Below, piece by piece: positions 16,775-25,318 of a stretch of 64,000 bases of DNA. Source of the DNA: Zavarzinia compransoris (lineage in GTDB: Bacteria > Pseudomonadota > Alphaproteobacteria > Zavarziniales > Zavarziniaceae). The translations under genes were made by a program, and so were the position numbers. Below the pieces are notes generated by a model. The model made no database searches and was not told the DNA's origin. It saw only the letters and a list, made by a program, of their open reading frames with translations. The DNA lies in assembly GCF_003173055.1 (NCBI RefSeq), contig NZ_QGLF01000004.1, positions 434,001 through 498,000 on the forward strand, written 5' to 3'. How positions within the stretch are numbered: position 1 is the first letter of the stretch; every line of letters begins with the position of its first letter.

Positions 16775-17329
16775 TCAGGCGGTGCGCAGCATCCGTTCGA
16801 TCCGGACGCGGTGATAGCCGTGCGCATGCACCTGCTGCCGGAGTTGCCGGATGTCGCGGACGCCGAAGGCCACGGCCGCCTTCAGCGGGCTGGCGAAGGT
16901 CGCGTAATAGGTCCAGCGCACGTCAGCGGGCAACGGCGCGTTCTGCCGGCGGTCGGTTATCGCGACATCGCGCGGATCGCTGCTGTTGCGGAAGGCGTGG
17001 AACGTGATCCAGTCCGGCCGCCGATAGCGCGTGGCCTTGCTGAAGGGCACCGACTGCACCTTCACGTCGCTCTGGTCCAGTACCCAATCCCGCTGCTCCA
17101 GGATCTGGCGCACCATGTGGCCGACCATCTGCTTGACGCGGTCGGCCAGCACGTCCTCACGGAATTCCGCCAGGAGCTGCTCCTCGATGCCCTCGACCGC
17201 GGGCTTGCCCAGCTCCGAGGCGGTCTCCAGGCGGGCGACGCTTTCGGGCCGGGTGAGAAAGGCCCAGATGCGCTGACCGAGATCGGACGCATAGAGCGAT
17301 GCGAATTTTTCGGGGCTGTAGGTCAGCAT
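16775..17329 (-). CDS. unknown first gene of the nuclease/Lit/HEPN operon (184 aa)
   Basis: A 184-residue protein I cannot assign. The N-terminal half is helical and acidic; the middle (DQSDVKVQSVPFSKATRYRRP) and the C-terminus (HAHGYHRVRIERMLRTA) are basic, so nucleic-acid binding is possible. The ATG at 17327-17329 is well supported by AAGGAGG seven bases upstream. A consensus-like promoter overlapping an 18-base palindrome lies directly before it, so this gene may include or be controlled by the operon regulator. Confidence 0.6.
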   Translation of the reverse strand: MLTYSPEKFASLYASDLGQRIWAFLTRPESVARLETASELGKPAVEGIEEQLLAEFREDVLADRVKQMVGHMVRQILEQRDWVLDQSDVKVQSVPFSKATRYRRPDWITFHAFRNSSDPRDVAITDRRQNAPLPADVRWTYYATFASPLKAAVAFGVRDIRQLRQQVHAHGYHRVRIERMLRTA

Positions 17330-17345
17330 GAGTGGGCCTCCTTTA

Positions 17346-17380
17346 CCGGGCAAATATGCCCGGTTATAACTGCCTGTCAA
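17346..17380 (-). promoter_or_regulatory. promoter with palindromic operator for the six-gene operon
   Basis: On the minus strand TTGACA (17375-17380) is followed 17-18 bases later by ATATTTG as the -10 region. The -10 lies inside the palindrome CCGGGCA-AATA-TGCCCGG (17346-17363, plus-strand reading). A repressor bound there would block RNA polymerase. The ribosome site and start codon follow within about 20 bases. Confidence 0.7.
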
Positions 17381-17568
17381 TGCTGCTGGCGAATGCGCGC
17401 TCCGACGCTGGAATCGGGGAGGGGGGATTTGGACTTCGAAGATCTCGTCACTGCGAGCGGATTGCTTGCCATGCTCGCTCGGCATGGACGCGCACATGCT
17501 GCGCCGAAAACCGCCCAAGGATAGGGCTGCTGGTCCGGCTTGTGGACCCGCTCGACGAGCGTGGAGGG

Positions 17569-17596
17569 TTGACTCTCGGATAAATTAGGAGAAAAT
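17569..17596 (+). promoter_or_regulatory. possible promoter of the DUF2130/ParB-like pair
   Basis: TTGACT (17569-17574) is followed 16 bases later by GAAAAT (17591-17596). The transcript would start about 20 bases before the GGAGG ribosome site. The match is moderate. The 290-base gap also holds the divergent promoter of the minus-strand operon. Confidence 0.4.
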
Positions 17597-17623
17597 AGGT
17601 CCTAGAAATATTTGGAGGCCATG

Positions 17624-19240
17624 ATGGCGAATCCGCAGACCTCAGTAGCGTCGACCGTGCGTTCCAGTCCCGTTCACCACCTTCATCCCGTCGACGACGT
17701 CTGTCCGGTTTGCGAGCAGGCCATCCCACACGATCGCGCCGACGAGGTCGCTGAGCGGCTGCAGGCGCGTGAGCAGGCGCAGTCCGCCACTATCACCGCG
17801 CGGCTGCAGGAGAAGTTCGACACCGAGAAGACCGAGGCGCTCGAGCGTGCACGGTTAGAAGCTGACCAAAAAATCACCGAGGCCAGAGAACAGGCCCGCC
17901 TGGCTGCTGAGCTCCAGTCGAAGGCGCTGGTGGACGCGGCGGAAGCGGCGCGTGTCGCAGCCCAAGACGCGCTTCAGGCCAAGACCGTCGAGGCCGCGAC
18001 CGAGAAGGCCGACGCTGACGCGGCGAAGGTCGCGCTTCAGGGCCAACTCGAACAGGTCCAGCGTGAATCCGCCGCCGCGATCGAGAAGGTGAAGGCGGAC
18101 GCGGCGGCGCAGGAAGACGCGATCCGCTCAGAGGCGGCGCGCGTCGCCACGGAAGCGGCTGCGAGTCGGCTGGCGGAAGTGGAGGCTCAGAAAGTGATCG
18201 CCGAAAATGCCGGCGAGACACTGAAGGCCGAACTGGCGCAGGCCAGACTGACCAGCGAACAAGCCCTGGCGGACGCCCAGGCAAAAGCGGCCGCACGCGA
18301 AGTGGAAGTCCGTGCTGAAGTCAGTGCGGCCGCTGAGGCCGCGGCCCAGCTGCAGATTGGCGCCGCCGAACAGGCCAAAGCTGACGCCGAAGCCAGGGCG
18401 GCCGCTGCGGAGACGACGGCGAAAAGCCTCCAAGAATCCCATGAAGCCCAACTCAATGAGCGGCTGCAAGAACAGCGTGAGGCCCTCGAGGCCGACAAGG
18501 TAGCGGCCGTCAACGCCGAGAAGTCCGCCACGTTTGAAGACCGCCAGAAGTTGGCCAACAAGGTGGAAGAACTGCAGCGCGCCCTTGAGAAGAAGACCGC
18601 CGAAGAGCTCGGCGAAGGCGCCGAAATCAATCTGTTTGAAGCGCTGAAGGCTGAGTTCGATGGTGATCGCATCGTGCGCGTAACCAAGGGCCAGCAAGGC
18701 GCAGACATCCTGCACACCGTTATTCACAGCGGACAGGAGTGCGGCACGATCATCTACGATTCGAAGAACCACAACGCGTGGCGGAATGATTTCGTGACCA
18801 AACTGCGGTCGGACCAGTTAAGTGCGCAGGCCGACCATGCGGTCTTGTCGTCCAGCAAGTTCCCGGCCGGCGCCCGGCAGCTGCATATCCAGGACGGCGT
18901 CGTGATCGCGTGCCCGGCGCGGGTTGTCGCCCTCATCCAGCTCGTTCGCGCCCATCTCGTTCAATCTCACACCCTGCGCACGAGCAACGCCGAACGGACT
19001 CAGAAAACCGCGGCCCTGTACAGCTTTATCACTTCCCAGCAGTGCGCCGACTCATTCGCGCGGTTGGACGAACTGGCGGAGTCGCTGCTGGATATTCAGA
19101 CGAAGGAGGTTAAAGCCCACGAAAACGTCTGGAAGCAGCAGGGCCTTGCCATCCGCGCGGCCATGAAAGTGCAGGCTGAACTGCGCAATCAGATCGACTC
19201 CATCATCGGTACGGCGTCCGCGCCGGAGAGCCCTCAATGA
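17624..19240 (+). CDS. DUF2130 protein: zinc finger, long coiled coil, nuclease-like domain
   Basis: About 538 residues in three parts. Residues 20-40 hold a CPVCEQAIPHD zinc-ribbon-like motif. Residues 45-325 are an alanine/glutamate-rich coiled coil. The C-terminal DUF2130 domain (about 330-480) has a restriction-endonuclease-like core with QGADILHTV, then IIYDSKNHNAW, where D-x-K fits the (D/E)xK motif. The family is often encoded in mobile or defence regions, but its role is unknown. I choose the second of two adjacent ATGs (17624), five bases after GGAGG. The stop overlaps the start of the ParB-like gene (ATGA), so the two are translationally coupled and probably act together. Confidence 0.8.
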   Translation: MANPQTSVASTVRSSPVHHLHPVDDVCPVCEQAIPHDRADEVAERLQAREQAQSATITARLQEKFDTEKTEALERARLEADQKITEAREQARLAAELQSKALVDAAEAARVAAQDALQAKTVEAATEKADADAAKVALQGQLEQVQRESAAAIEKVKADAAAQEDAIRSEAARVATEAAASRLAEVEAQKVIAENAGETLKAELAQARLTSEQALADAQAKAAAREVEVRAEVSAAAEAAAQLQIGAAEQAKADAEARAAAAETTAKSLQESHEAQLNERLQEQREALEADKVAAVNAEKSATFEDRQKLANKVEELQRALEKKTAEELGEGAEINLFEALKAEFDGDRIVRVTKGQQGADILHTVIHSGQECGTIIYDSKNHNAWRNDFVTKLRSDQLSAQADHAVLSSSKFPAGARQLHIQDGVVIACPARVVALIQLVRAHLVQSHTLRTSNAERTQKTAALYSFITSQQCADSFARLDELAESLLDIQTKEVKAHENVWKQQGLAIRAAMKVQAELRNQIDSIIGTASAPESPQ

Positions 19241-20184
19241 CGAACCCGAAGGTCATTCCTGACCGCAACAATGTCATCAATCTTCAGGAGCGTCGGCTCG
19301 ATCGTACCGTCCTGCGCACATACCGGACCAGGGCCGATATCGACGACATCGTGCCGAACGAAAAGCAGCCCCGCATGGGTCCGAAGATCGATGAAGAGCT
19401 GCAACGGCAGATCGAAGCGAATGGCGGCCTCTTCGAACCCCTACTTGTCGAGCCCCACCCTGACTTACCGGGAAAGTTTCGGATCATCGACGGCGACCGC
19501 CGGTGGACCAATTCGCAGGTTCTGGTGGAACAGGGGAAGGAAGATTATCGGCAGATTCCAATCGAGGTTACCGACCGAACCTTGAGCGAGGAGGACCGGC
19601 TTCGGGTCTGGATTTATATCCATCGCCAGCGGAAGGAATGGGACGCCAAGGAAAAGGAAATGGTGGCCTATCGCCTGGTCGACATGATGGGCCGGTCGAG
19701 CGCTGCCAACATCCTCGGCATCACAGTGCGTGAGCTCGACAAGCTGGTCGATGTGTTCGAGCTCTCAGAAAAATTCACCAGTCTTCGTGATCCCAGTGCC
19801 GCAATCACCTGGTCACGTGAGTTGATGGGGGTGAGCAAGAAACTACTGACGCCGACTGTTATCGAGGCGGTGGTCAAGAAGGTCAACCAGAAGCGCATTA
19901 CCAATTCGAAAGACCTTCGGAAGCTCCGCACAATCTTGCCCGATCCAGTCGCGCGTTCGCAATTTCTGACCGATGCGGGAGATTTGGAGTCGGCAATGCT
20001 GCGCCTTGGGCCCGCGCCGAAGCCAGTCAAGGGCGGCCTATCCGGCGATCTCGAAGCTGCGGTAGACGCGATGAAAAAGGTCCCTTTCTCGACCCTGCAG
20101 GAACTCAAAGGGGATGCGGATATCTTGAAGAAGATCGACGAAGCGGAGGCGTTGTTGCAATCGCTCCGCGGCGCGCTTTCGTAG
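19237..20184 (+). CDS. ParB-like partner of the DUF2130 protein
   Basis: A 315-residue protein with a ParB N-terminal nucleotide-binding domain (about 30-150). IVPNEKQPRM resembles the first ParB box, and IDGDRRWTNSQVL stands where GERRxxA is usual. A helix-turn-helix-like region follows (about 150-200, SAANILGITVREL). The C-terminal part has no ParB dimerisation signature that I recognise. No parA lies nearby, so a defence or regulatory role is as likely as partition. The ATG overlaps the DUF2130 stop by four bases. Confidence 0.7.
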   Translation: MTNPKVIPDRNNVINLQERRLDRTVLRTYRTRADIDDIVPNEKQPRMGPKIDEELQRQIEANGGLFEPLLVEPHPDLPGKFRIIDGDRRWTNSQVLVEQGKEDYRQIPIEVTDRTLSEEDRLRVWIYIHRQRKEWDAKEKEMVAYRLVDMMGRSSAANILGITVRELDKLVDVFELSEKFTSLRDPSAAITWSRELMGVSKKLLTPTVIEAVVKKVNQKRITNSKDLRKLRTILPDPVARSQFLTDAGDLESAMLRLGPAPKPVKGGLSGDLEAAVDAMKKVPFSTLQELKGDADILKKIDEAEALLQSLRGALS

Positions 20185-20355
20185 TTTGGAGATTGTCGGC
20201 GCGACCTCAAGAAGCTGGGCCGCGGAAGTTTTTCAGAACAGGTAGCATTGCGAGCACATACCTATCGGAAAGTCCTGCGTTACGGCAGCGTCGGTTGTGA
20301 AGAAATATTGTCGTCGCGAGACTGCGAGAGCGTCGGCTGGGGGGAACTGAAGGTG

Positions 20356-20445
20356 ATGCTGACCGACAACGAAACGAAGGTCGATCTTCTTATGGGAACG
20401 ATCGGGCGAGGCTGGGGAGGGTGCTGGCATGAAGCTGGAGGCTGA
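20356..20445 (+). pseudogene. possible stub of a KAP-type P-loop NTPase N-terminus
   Basis: A short reading frame begins MLTDNETKVDLL after an AAGGTG ribosome-like site. That phrase resembles the N-terminus of KAP-family P-loop NTPases found in defence islands (SDNE...DLL-type starts). The similarity ends after about 12 residues, and the frame stops at 20445 inside the sigma-factor gene start. It may be a remnant left by a cargo exchange. The match is short and could be chance. The rest of 20185-20428 shows no gene. Confidence 0.3.
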
Positions 20446-21259
20446 TGCGCACCGTGCGGACGAGGCGGTGGTGACGCCGCTGCGAAAACGGCGCCTCACC
20501 GGAGAGCTCTATGCGCGCGACCCGAAGATAGAAGCGCTCATCGCCGAACTGGTGGTCCTGCCGCGTGACGCGTTGATCGCCAGGGCCGCGATCACGAAGC
20601 GCGCCGACCCAGGCTATATCCCCAGCGAATGTCTCGTCTATTTCCTCCGCGCGAGCCGCCATGACAATAATGAGGCGGGGTTCGAGCGCGTCTATCGGAT
20701 ACTGACCGAACGGGTGCTGCGCAGTCTGCCCAGGGCGGAAAGCTTCGACGGCGAGACGGAGTCGCTGACGCGCGGGATCATACGCGACAAGGTGTTCGGC
20801 CGGTTCGTTGAGCTGCTTTCGGCGGATCGCGCCGCCTATGTCGACAAGGTCGACTATTTCGAGGTGCGGTTCGACGGCGCGCTGGCGAGCCTGCGTCGCG
20901 ACGCGCAGGAGCAGGCCTGGCGCGACGAGAACCGTTCCCAGCCCCTCGAATTTGACGAGGAGAGCGGCGAGCTGTCGCCGGAGGTCGAGGCGGCCGCGGG
21001 GGTCTACGACCCGTTCGCCGCGTCGGATTTCGACGATCCGGCTTACCGGTTGCGCCTGGATGCGGCGATTGAGGCTCTACCGACAGAACAAAGCAGGATC
21101 ATTCACATGCTGAGGCAAGGCTTTCCCATCGACTCCAAGGAGCCGGACGTCATGACCATCGCAAAAGCCCTGGGCCGCTCCGAAAAGACTGTTCGAACCT
21201 ATCGCGACAAGGCCTTCGCCGCGCTACGGACGGCCATGGCCGACGGAGATGAGCGGTGA
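20429..21259 (+). CDS. sigma-70-like factor leading the ubiquitin-like operon
   Basis: A 276-residue protein whose C-terminal third (about 208-270) is a sigma region 4-like helix-turn-helix: AAIEALPTEQSRIIHMLRQG, then IAKALGRSEKTVRTYRDKAFAALR. The N-terminal part (about 70-190) is a plausible region 2. It is longer than most ECF sigma factors and belongs to a group seen at the head of island operons. It may direct RNA polymerase to the operon or have become a DNA-binding regulator. The ATG has GGGGAGG upstream, and the stop overlaps the next start (GTGA), the arrangement expected for a sigma/anti-sigma pair. Confidence 0.7.
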   Translation: MKLEADAHRADEAVVTPLRKRRLTGELYARDPKIEALIAELVVLPRDALIARAAITKRADPGYIPSECLVYFLRASRHDNNEAGFERVYRILTERVLRSLPRAESFDGETESLTRGIIRDKVFGRFVELLSADRAAYVDKVDYFEVRFDGALASLRRDAQEQAWRDENRSQPLEFDEESGELSPEVEAAAGVYDPFAASDFDDPAYRLRLDAAIEALPTEQSRIIHMLRQGFPIDSKEPDVMTIAKALGRSEKTVRTYRDKAFAALRTAMADGDER

Positions 21260-21834
21260 GTCCCGCTGGCGCACGTCCCTCCCGCGAATCTGTGCTCGAC
21301 GCGTTTGCGGTCGAGAGCGAGCCTGGTCGGTCGACCTTGGAGCGCTATCTCCGGCTCTACCCGGAATATGCCGGGGAGCTGATCGACCTCTCGCGCGAAC
21401 TCAGTCGCGAAGCCTGTGACGATGCCGCACCACTTCCCGGTGCCGACCAGGCCTTGATCGACACGGCATGGTCGCAATACGCCGCGGCTTCTCCGGCGGC
21501 GGCCGCCGACCCTTTTGCGGCGCTGACGGTCGATGACTGGCGCGCGGTGGCCCGAGGTCTGGATGTGCCTCGACAGGTCGTGACCGCATTACGCGAACGG
21601 CGGGTATCCCTCGTGAGCATCCCGCGGCGGTTTCTCCAGCGATTCGCCGAGGCGGCGAGAAGCTCCGTGGCGCAGTTGGAAGCGTCTTGGGGGCCGGGTC
21701 AGCTGGCTGAGGCGCGCAGCTACAAGGCCGACAGTAAGCCGACGGCCGGCGAGCAGGTCAGCTTCGAGCAAGTGCTGATCGACGCTGGCGTCCCGGCCGA
21801 GAAGCGCGCCCAACTGTTGGCGGAGACCGACTGA
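21256..21834 (+). CDS. unknown partner of the sigma factor, anti-sigma-like
   Basis: A 192-residue cytosolic protein without a recognised domain. The N-terminal stretch STLERYLRLYPEYAGELIDL resembles short helical motifs in regulators coupled to sigma factors. Its GTG start overlaps the sigma stop by four bases, and the next gene begins one base after its stop. Position and coupling suggest an anti-sigma or adaptor role, but sequence does not show it. There is no membrane segment and no cysteine-rich zinc motif. Confidence 0.45.
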   Translation: MSPAGARPSRESVLDAFAVESEPGRSTLERYLRLYPEYAGELIDLSRELSREACDDAAPLPGADQALIDTAWSQYAAASPAAAADPFAALTVDDWRAVARGLDVPRQVVTALRERRVSLVSIPRRFLQRFAEAARSSVAQLEASWGPGQLAEARSYKADSKPTAGEQVSFEQVLIDAGVPAEKRAQLLAETD

Positions 21835-21835
21835 G

Positions 21836-24800
21836 ATGGACGGCGTGGAGCTCGCCAGGCAAGTCGCCGCCGAGCTTCATGCTCGCCTCGTCGCCTCCGG
21901 CGCCGATCCATGGTCGCCCTATGACTTTGCCGTCGCCGAGGCCAAGCGGCGGGGTCTCGATGTCGAATCAACGGCCGTCGGCGCGGCCGTCCTCAACGGC
22001 GGCCGCGCGACCTTCGTCGCCGCCGACGATCTGATCCTTCACGAGAGCGCGGGCTCTGCGTTCGAGCAGGCCTTCCTCGTGGCGCACGAGATCGGTCATG
22101 TCGAGCTCGGCGACGATCTCGATGGCGAGCCGGCGCCGACGATCGATCCGGCGCGCGCGGCCGAGCCGTCGCCGGTCGGCATGGATCGGGTTGTCGATTA
22201 TGGACGCCGGCAGCGCCGCGAGGTTCAGATGGACCTGTTTGCGCGCGAGCTGCTGTTTCCGCGCACTATCGCGCGAGCGCTCCATCTCGACCAAGGGCTC
22301 TCCGCCTCGGCGATCGCAGCGAAGCTCGGCGCGCCGTTCGAGGTCGTCGCGCAGCAACTGTTCGACGCTTTGCTCCTGCCAGCGGTGCCGCCTGTCGCGG
22401 CCGCGATGCATGTCGAGCGGCCACTCAATCCCCTGCAGGCCGAGGCCGCAGCGCATCGCGGCGAAGCCTATCTGCTCGAGGCGGGCCCCGGCACCGGCAA
22501 GACGCAGACGCTGATCGCGCGTGTCGAGGGCCTTCTGGAGGAAGGTGTCGATCCGCGGCGCATCTTGCTGCTCACCTTCTCGAACAAGGCGGCGGGCGAG
22601 ATGGCGGAGCGCATTGCGCGCAAGCGGCCCGAGGCTGCGGCCGCGATGTGGATCGGCACGTTCCACGCCTTCGGTCTGGACATCATCCGTCGTTTCCATG
22701 CCGAACTCGGGCTGCCGAAAGACCCGCGGATGATGGATCGGACCGAGGCGGTCGAGCTCCTCGAGGAGGAGTTCCCGCGGCTGAGGCTCGCGCATTACCG
22801 CAATCTCTACGATCCGACCCAGATCATCGCCGACATGCTGGCCGCCGTGTCGCGGGCAAAGGACGAGGTGGTCGACGCCGAAACCTATGCCGCGCTCGCC
22901 GACGCCATGCTTGCCAAAGCTCGCGACCCTGATGGACGCGAGGCCGCCGAACGCGCCGGCGAGGTGGCCCGTGTCTACGCCGCCTATGAACAGCTCAAGC
23001 GCAACGCGCATTGCGTCGACTTCGGGGACCTTGTCGCCCTGCCGGTCAGGCTGCTCGAGACCGACGCGGCCATCCGCGCAACGCTGCAGGCGCAATATGA
23101 CCACGTCCTGGTCGATGAGTATCAGGACGTGAACCGCAGCAGCGTGCGCTTGCTGAGCGCGCTGCGGCCAGACGGTCGCAATCTTTGGATGGTCGGCGAC
23201 GCCAAGCAGTCGATCTATCGGTTTCGGGGTGCGTCGTCCTTCAACATGACCCGGTTTGGGAAGGAGGACTTTCCCGGCGGCAAGCACGGCCGCTTGAAGC
23301 GCAACTATCGCTCAGTACCGGAGATCGTCGCCAGCTTCTCCGGCTTCGCGATCACGATGCGCGCGGGCGACGCCGACAGCGGTCTCGACGCGGAGCGCGA
23401 CGGCAATGGTCAGAAGCCCGAACTGCGCACCGTGCAGCGCGCCGAGCAGCAGCAAGTGGCCCTGGCCGACGCGATCGAGGCGCTTCGCGGCGAGGGCTAT
23501 GCCTATCGTGACCAGGCGGTCCTCTGCACCGGTAATGAGAAGCTGTCGACGATCGGGCAGGACCTCGAGCGGCTTGGTGTGCCCGTGCTGTTTCTGGGCA
23601 GCCTGTTCGAGCGGGCCGAGGTCAAGGATCTCCTGGCCTTGCTCTCCGTCCTTGTCGATCGGCGCGCCATGGGCCTGGTGCGCATCGCCTGCTGGCCCGA
23701 CTTCACCATGTCCTTTGCGGACGTGGCGGCGATCTTCGAGCATCTGCGGGCGGCCGACCACGCCCCGGGCAGCTGGCTCCAGCAGGTGGATGCGATCCCC
23801 GGCGTCAGCGATGCCGGCCGCGAGGCGCTCGCCAAGCTCGCGGCCGCGCTCAGCGGTTTCGACCAAACGGCTGCGCCCTGGACCGTGCTCGCGACGCTGC
23901 TGCTCGATCGCACCCGCATCGCCGCGCGCCTTGGCGGGTCGGCGGACCTAGCCGATCGCACGCGCGGCATCGCGATTTGGCAGTTCCTCAACTTCCTGCG
24001 GGTCCAGCCGGCCGGCCGCGGACTGCGGATCACGCGCGTGCTCGATCGGGTGCGCAGGCTTGTCCGTCTCGGCGACGATCGCGACCTGCGCCAGTTGCCG
24101 GCGGCCGCCCAGCATCTCGACGCCGTGCGGCTGATGACGATCCACGGCGCAAAGGGCCTGGAGTTCGGCGGCGTCCATATTCCGGGGCTCAACAGCGACA
24201 CCATCCCGCGCACGCCGCCGGCGCCGCCCTGTCCGGCGCCCGACGGCATGATCGCGGGCGCCCAGGGCAGCGCGCTGGAGGCGTTCCGCGCGGACCAGGC
24301 CGAGGAGCAGGAGTGCCTATTCTACGTGGCGCAGTCGCGCGCCCGCGACCGCCTGGTCCTTTATGCGCCGACCGAGAAGAGCAACGGCCACAATCGACCG
24401 CTATCGCCATTCCTCGACCGTCTCGGGACCAACTTGACGCGCCGTTCGGTCGTGCCGGCGCGGCCGCTTCCCATGGCGGCGGAAGCTCAGGGCATCGAGT
24501 TGATCGTCGATGGACGGCTGCAGTTCGGGGCCGCGCAAATAGCCCTTTATGAGTCCTGCCCGCGCCGCTTCTTCTACACGCATGTCTTGCAGGTCGGCGG
24601 GCGGCGGACCGCCACCGCCTTCATGCACCTTCACGAGGCGGTGCGCGTGGTGGTCGAGGGGGTGATCACGTCGGATAGCCCTATAACCGAGCGGGACCTG
24701 GAGGATCGCACCGACGCGGCGCTTGCCGGTCAGGGCCTCGGCGACCATGGCTATCGCGCAGAATTCCGCGACCTGGCACTGGCGATGCTGCGCTTCCTCC

Positions 24801-25237
24801 TGGCCAATCGCGCCGACGCGGTCGCCGAGGCGCCGGTCGCGCTCAGCCTCAATTTCGGCGGCGAAGAGATCATCGTTCGGCCGGACGAGGTGCTGGTGCG
24901 GCCGGACGGGGTCCGGACCGTCCGCCGTATCCGCACGGGCCATAGGCGGTCGGCCGAGAGCAAGGATGTCGGCGCGGCGGCGCTAATGCTGGCGGTCCAG
25001 CAGGCCTTTCCCGGCGCCGTCGCGGAGCTCGTCCATCTTTCCGATGGCGAGACGCATGCGCTGGCCTTGTCGGATCGGGAGTTGAAGGGGCGCAAGGACA
25101 AGCTCGCCAAGTTTCTCGGCGACATCCGCGCTGGGCGGTTTCCGGCAGAGGTGTCGTCGCGCACCTGCCCGAATTGCCCGGCCTTCTTCATCTGCGGGCA
25201 GACCCCCGACGGCCCTCTGCGAAAAAAGTTCGCCTGA
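21836..25237 (+). CDS. fusion of ImmA/IrrE metallopeptidase, UvrD-type helicase and RecB-like nuclease remnant
   Basis: A 1,133-residue fusion. Residues 1-180 are an ImmA/IrrE (DUF955) peptidase with HEIGH at 84-88. A UvrD/Rep helicase follows: Walker A GPGTGKTQT near 217-225, VDEYQDVN near 425, and a C-terminal motif MTIHGAKGLEF near 765. The end is a RecB/AddB-like nuclease fold with YESCPRRFFY near 903 and CPNCPAFFIC near 1110, four cysteines able to hold an iron-sulfur cluster. The expected DyKTG active site reads RRIRTG, so the nuclease is probably inactive. Known ImmA proteins cleave repressors. The gene sits between sigma/anti-sigma-like genes and the multi-ubiquitin gene in the same direction. 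Confidence 0.85.
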   Translation: MDGVELARQVAAELHARLVASGADPWSPYDFAVAEAKRRGLDVESTAVGAAVLNGGRATFVAADDLILHESAGSAFEQAFLVAHEIGHVELGDDLDGEPAPTIDPARAAEPSPVGMDRVVDYGRRQRREVQMDLFARELLFPRTIARALHLDQGLSASAIAAKLGAPFEVVAQQLFDALLLPAVPPVAAAMHVERPLNPLQAEAAAHRGEAYLLEAGPGTGKTQTLIARVEGLLEEGVDPRRILLLTFSNKAAGEMAERIARKRPEAAAAMWIGTFHAFGLDIIRRFHAELGLPKDPRMMDRTEAVELLEEEFPRLRLAHYRNLYDPTQIIADMLAAVSRAKDEVVDAETYAALADAMLAKARDPDGREAAERAGEVARVYAAYEQLKRNAHCVDFGDLVALPVRLLETDAAIRATLQAQYDHVLVDEYQDVNRSSVRLLSALRPDGRNLWMVGDAKQSIYRFRGASSFNMTRFGKEDFPGGKHGRLKRNYRSVPEIVASFSGFAITMRAGDADSGLDAERDGNGQKPELRTVQRAEQQQVALADAIEALRGEGYAYRDQAVLCTGNEKLSTIGQDLERLGVPVLFLGSLFERAEVKDLLALLSVLVDRRAMGLVRIACWPDFTMSFADVAAIFEHLRAADHAPGSWLQQVDAIPGVSDAGREALAKLAAALSGFDQTAAPWTVLATLLLDRTRIAARLGGSADLADRTRGIAIWQFLNFLRVQPAGRGLRITRVLDRVRRLVRLGDDRDLRQLPAAAQHLDAVRLMTIHGAKGLEFGGVHIPGLNSDTIPRTPPAPPCPAPDGMIAGAQGSALEAFRADQAEEQECLFYVAQSRARDRLVLYAPTEKSNGHNRPLSPFLDRLGTNLTRRSVVPARPLPMAAEAQGIELIVDGRLQFGAAQIALYESCPRRFFYTHVLQVGGRRTATAFMHLHEAVRVVVEGVITSDSPITERDLEDRTDAALAGQGLGDHGYRAEFRDLALAMLRFLLANRADAVAEAPVALSLNFGGEEIIVRPDEVLVRPDGVRTVRRIRTGHRRSAESKDVGAAALMLAVQQAFPGAVAELVHLSDGETHALALSDRELKGRKDKLAKFLGDIRAGRFPAEVSSRTCPNCPAFFICGQTPDGPLRKKFA

Positions 25238-25264
25238 CCTTACCGGTCGGCGGATCTCGCCCCG

Positions 25265-25315
25265 ATTGGACCCTTAGAGCCGCTGCATCGCCGCGGCAGA
25301 ACCTAAGGACCCAAT
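25265..25315 (+). promoter_or_regulatory. imperfect hairpin covering the multi-ubiquitin ribosome site
   Basis: ATTGGACCCTTAG (25265-25277) can pair with CTAAGGACCCAAT (25303-25315) in 11 of 13 positions. The AAGGA ribosome site at 25305-25309 lies in the right arm, and the ATG follows at 25319. An inner GCCGC/GCGGC helix can extend the structure. This could limit translation of the ubiquitin-like protein; a weak terminator is an alternative. Confidence 0.5.
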
Positions 25316-25318
25316 CTT

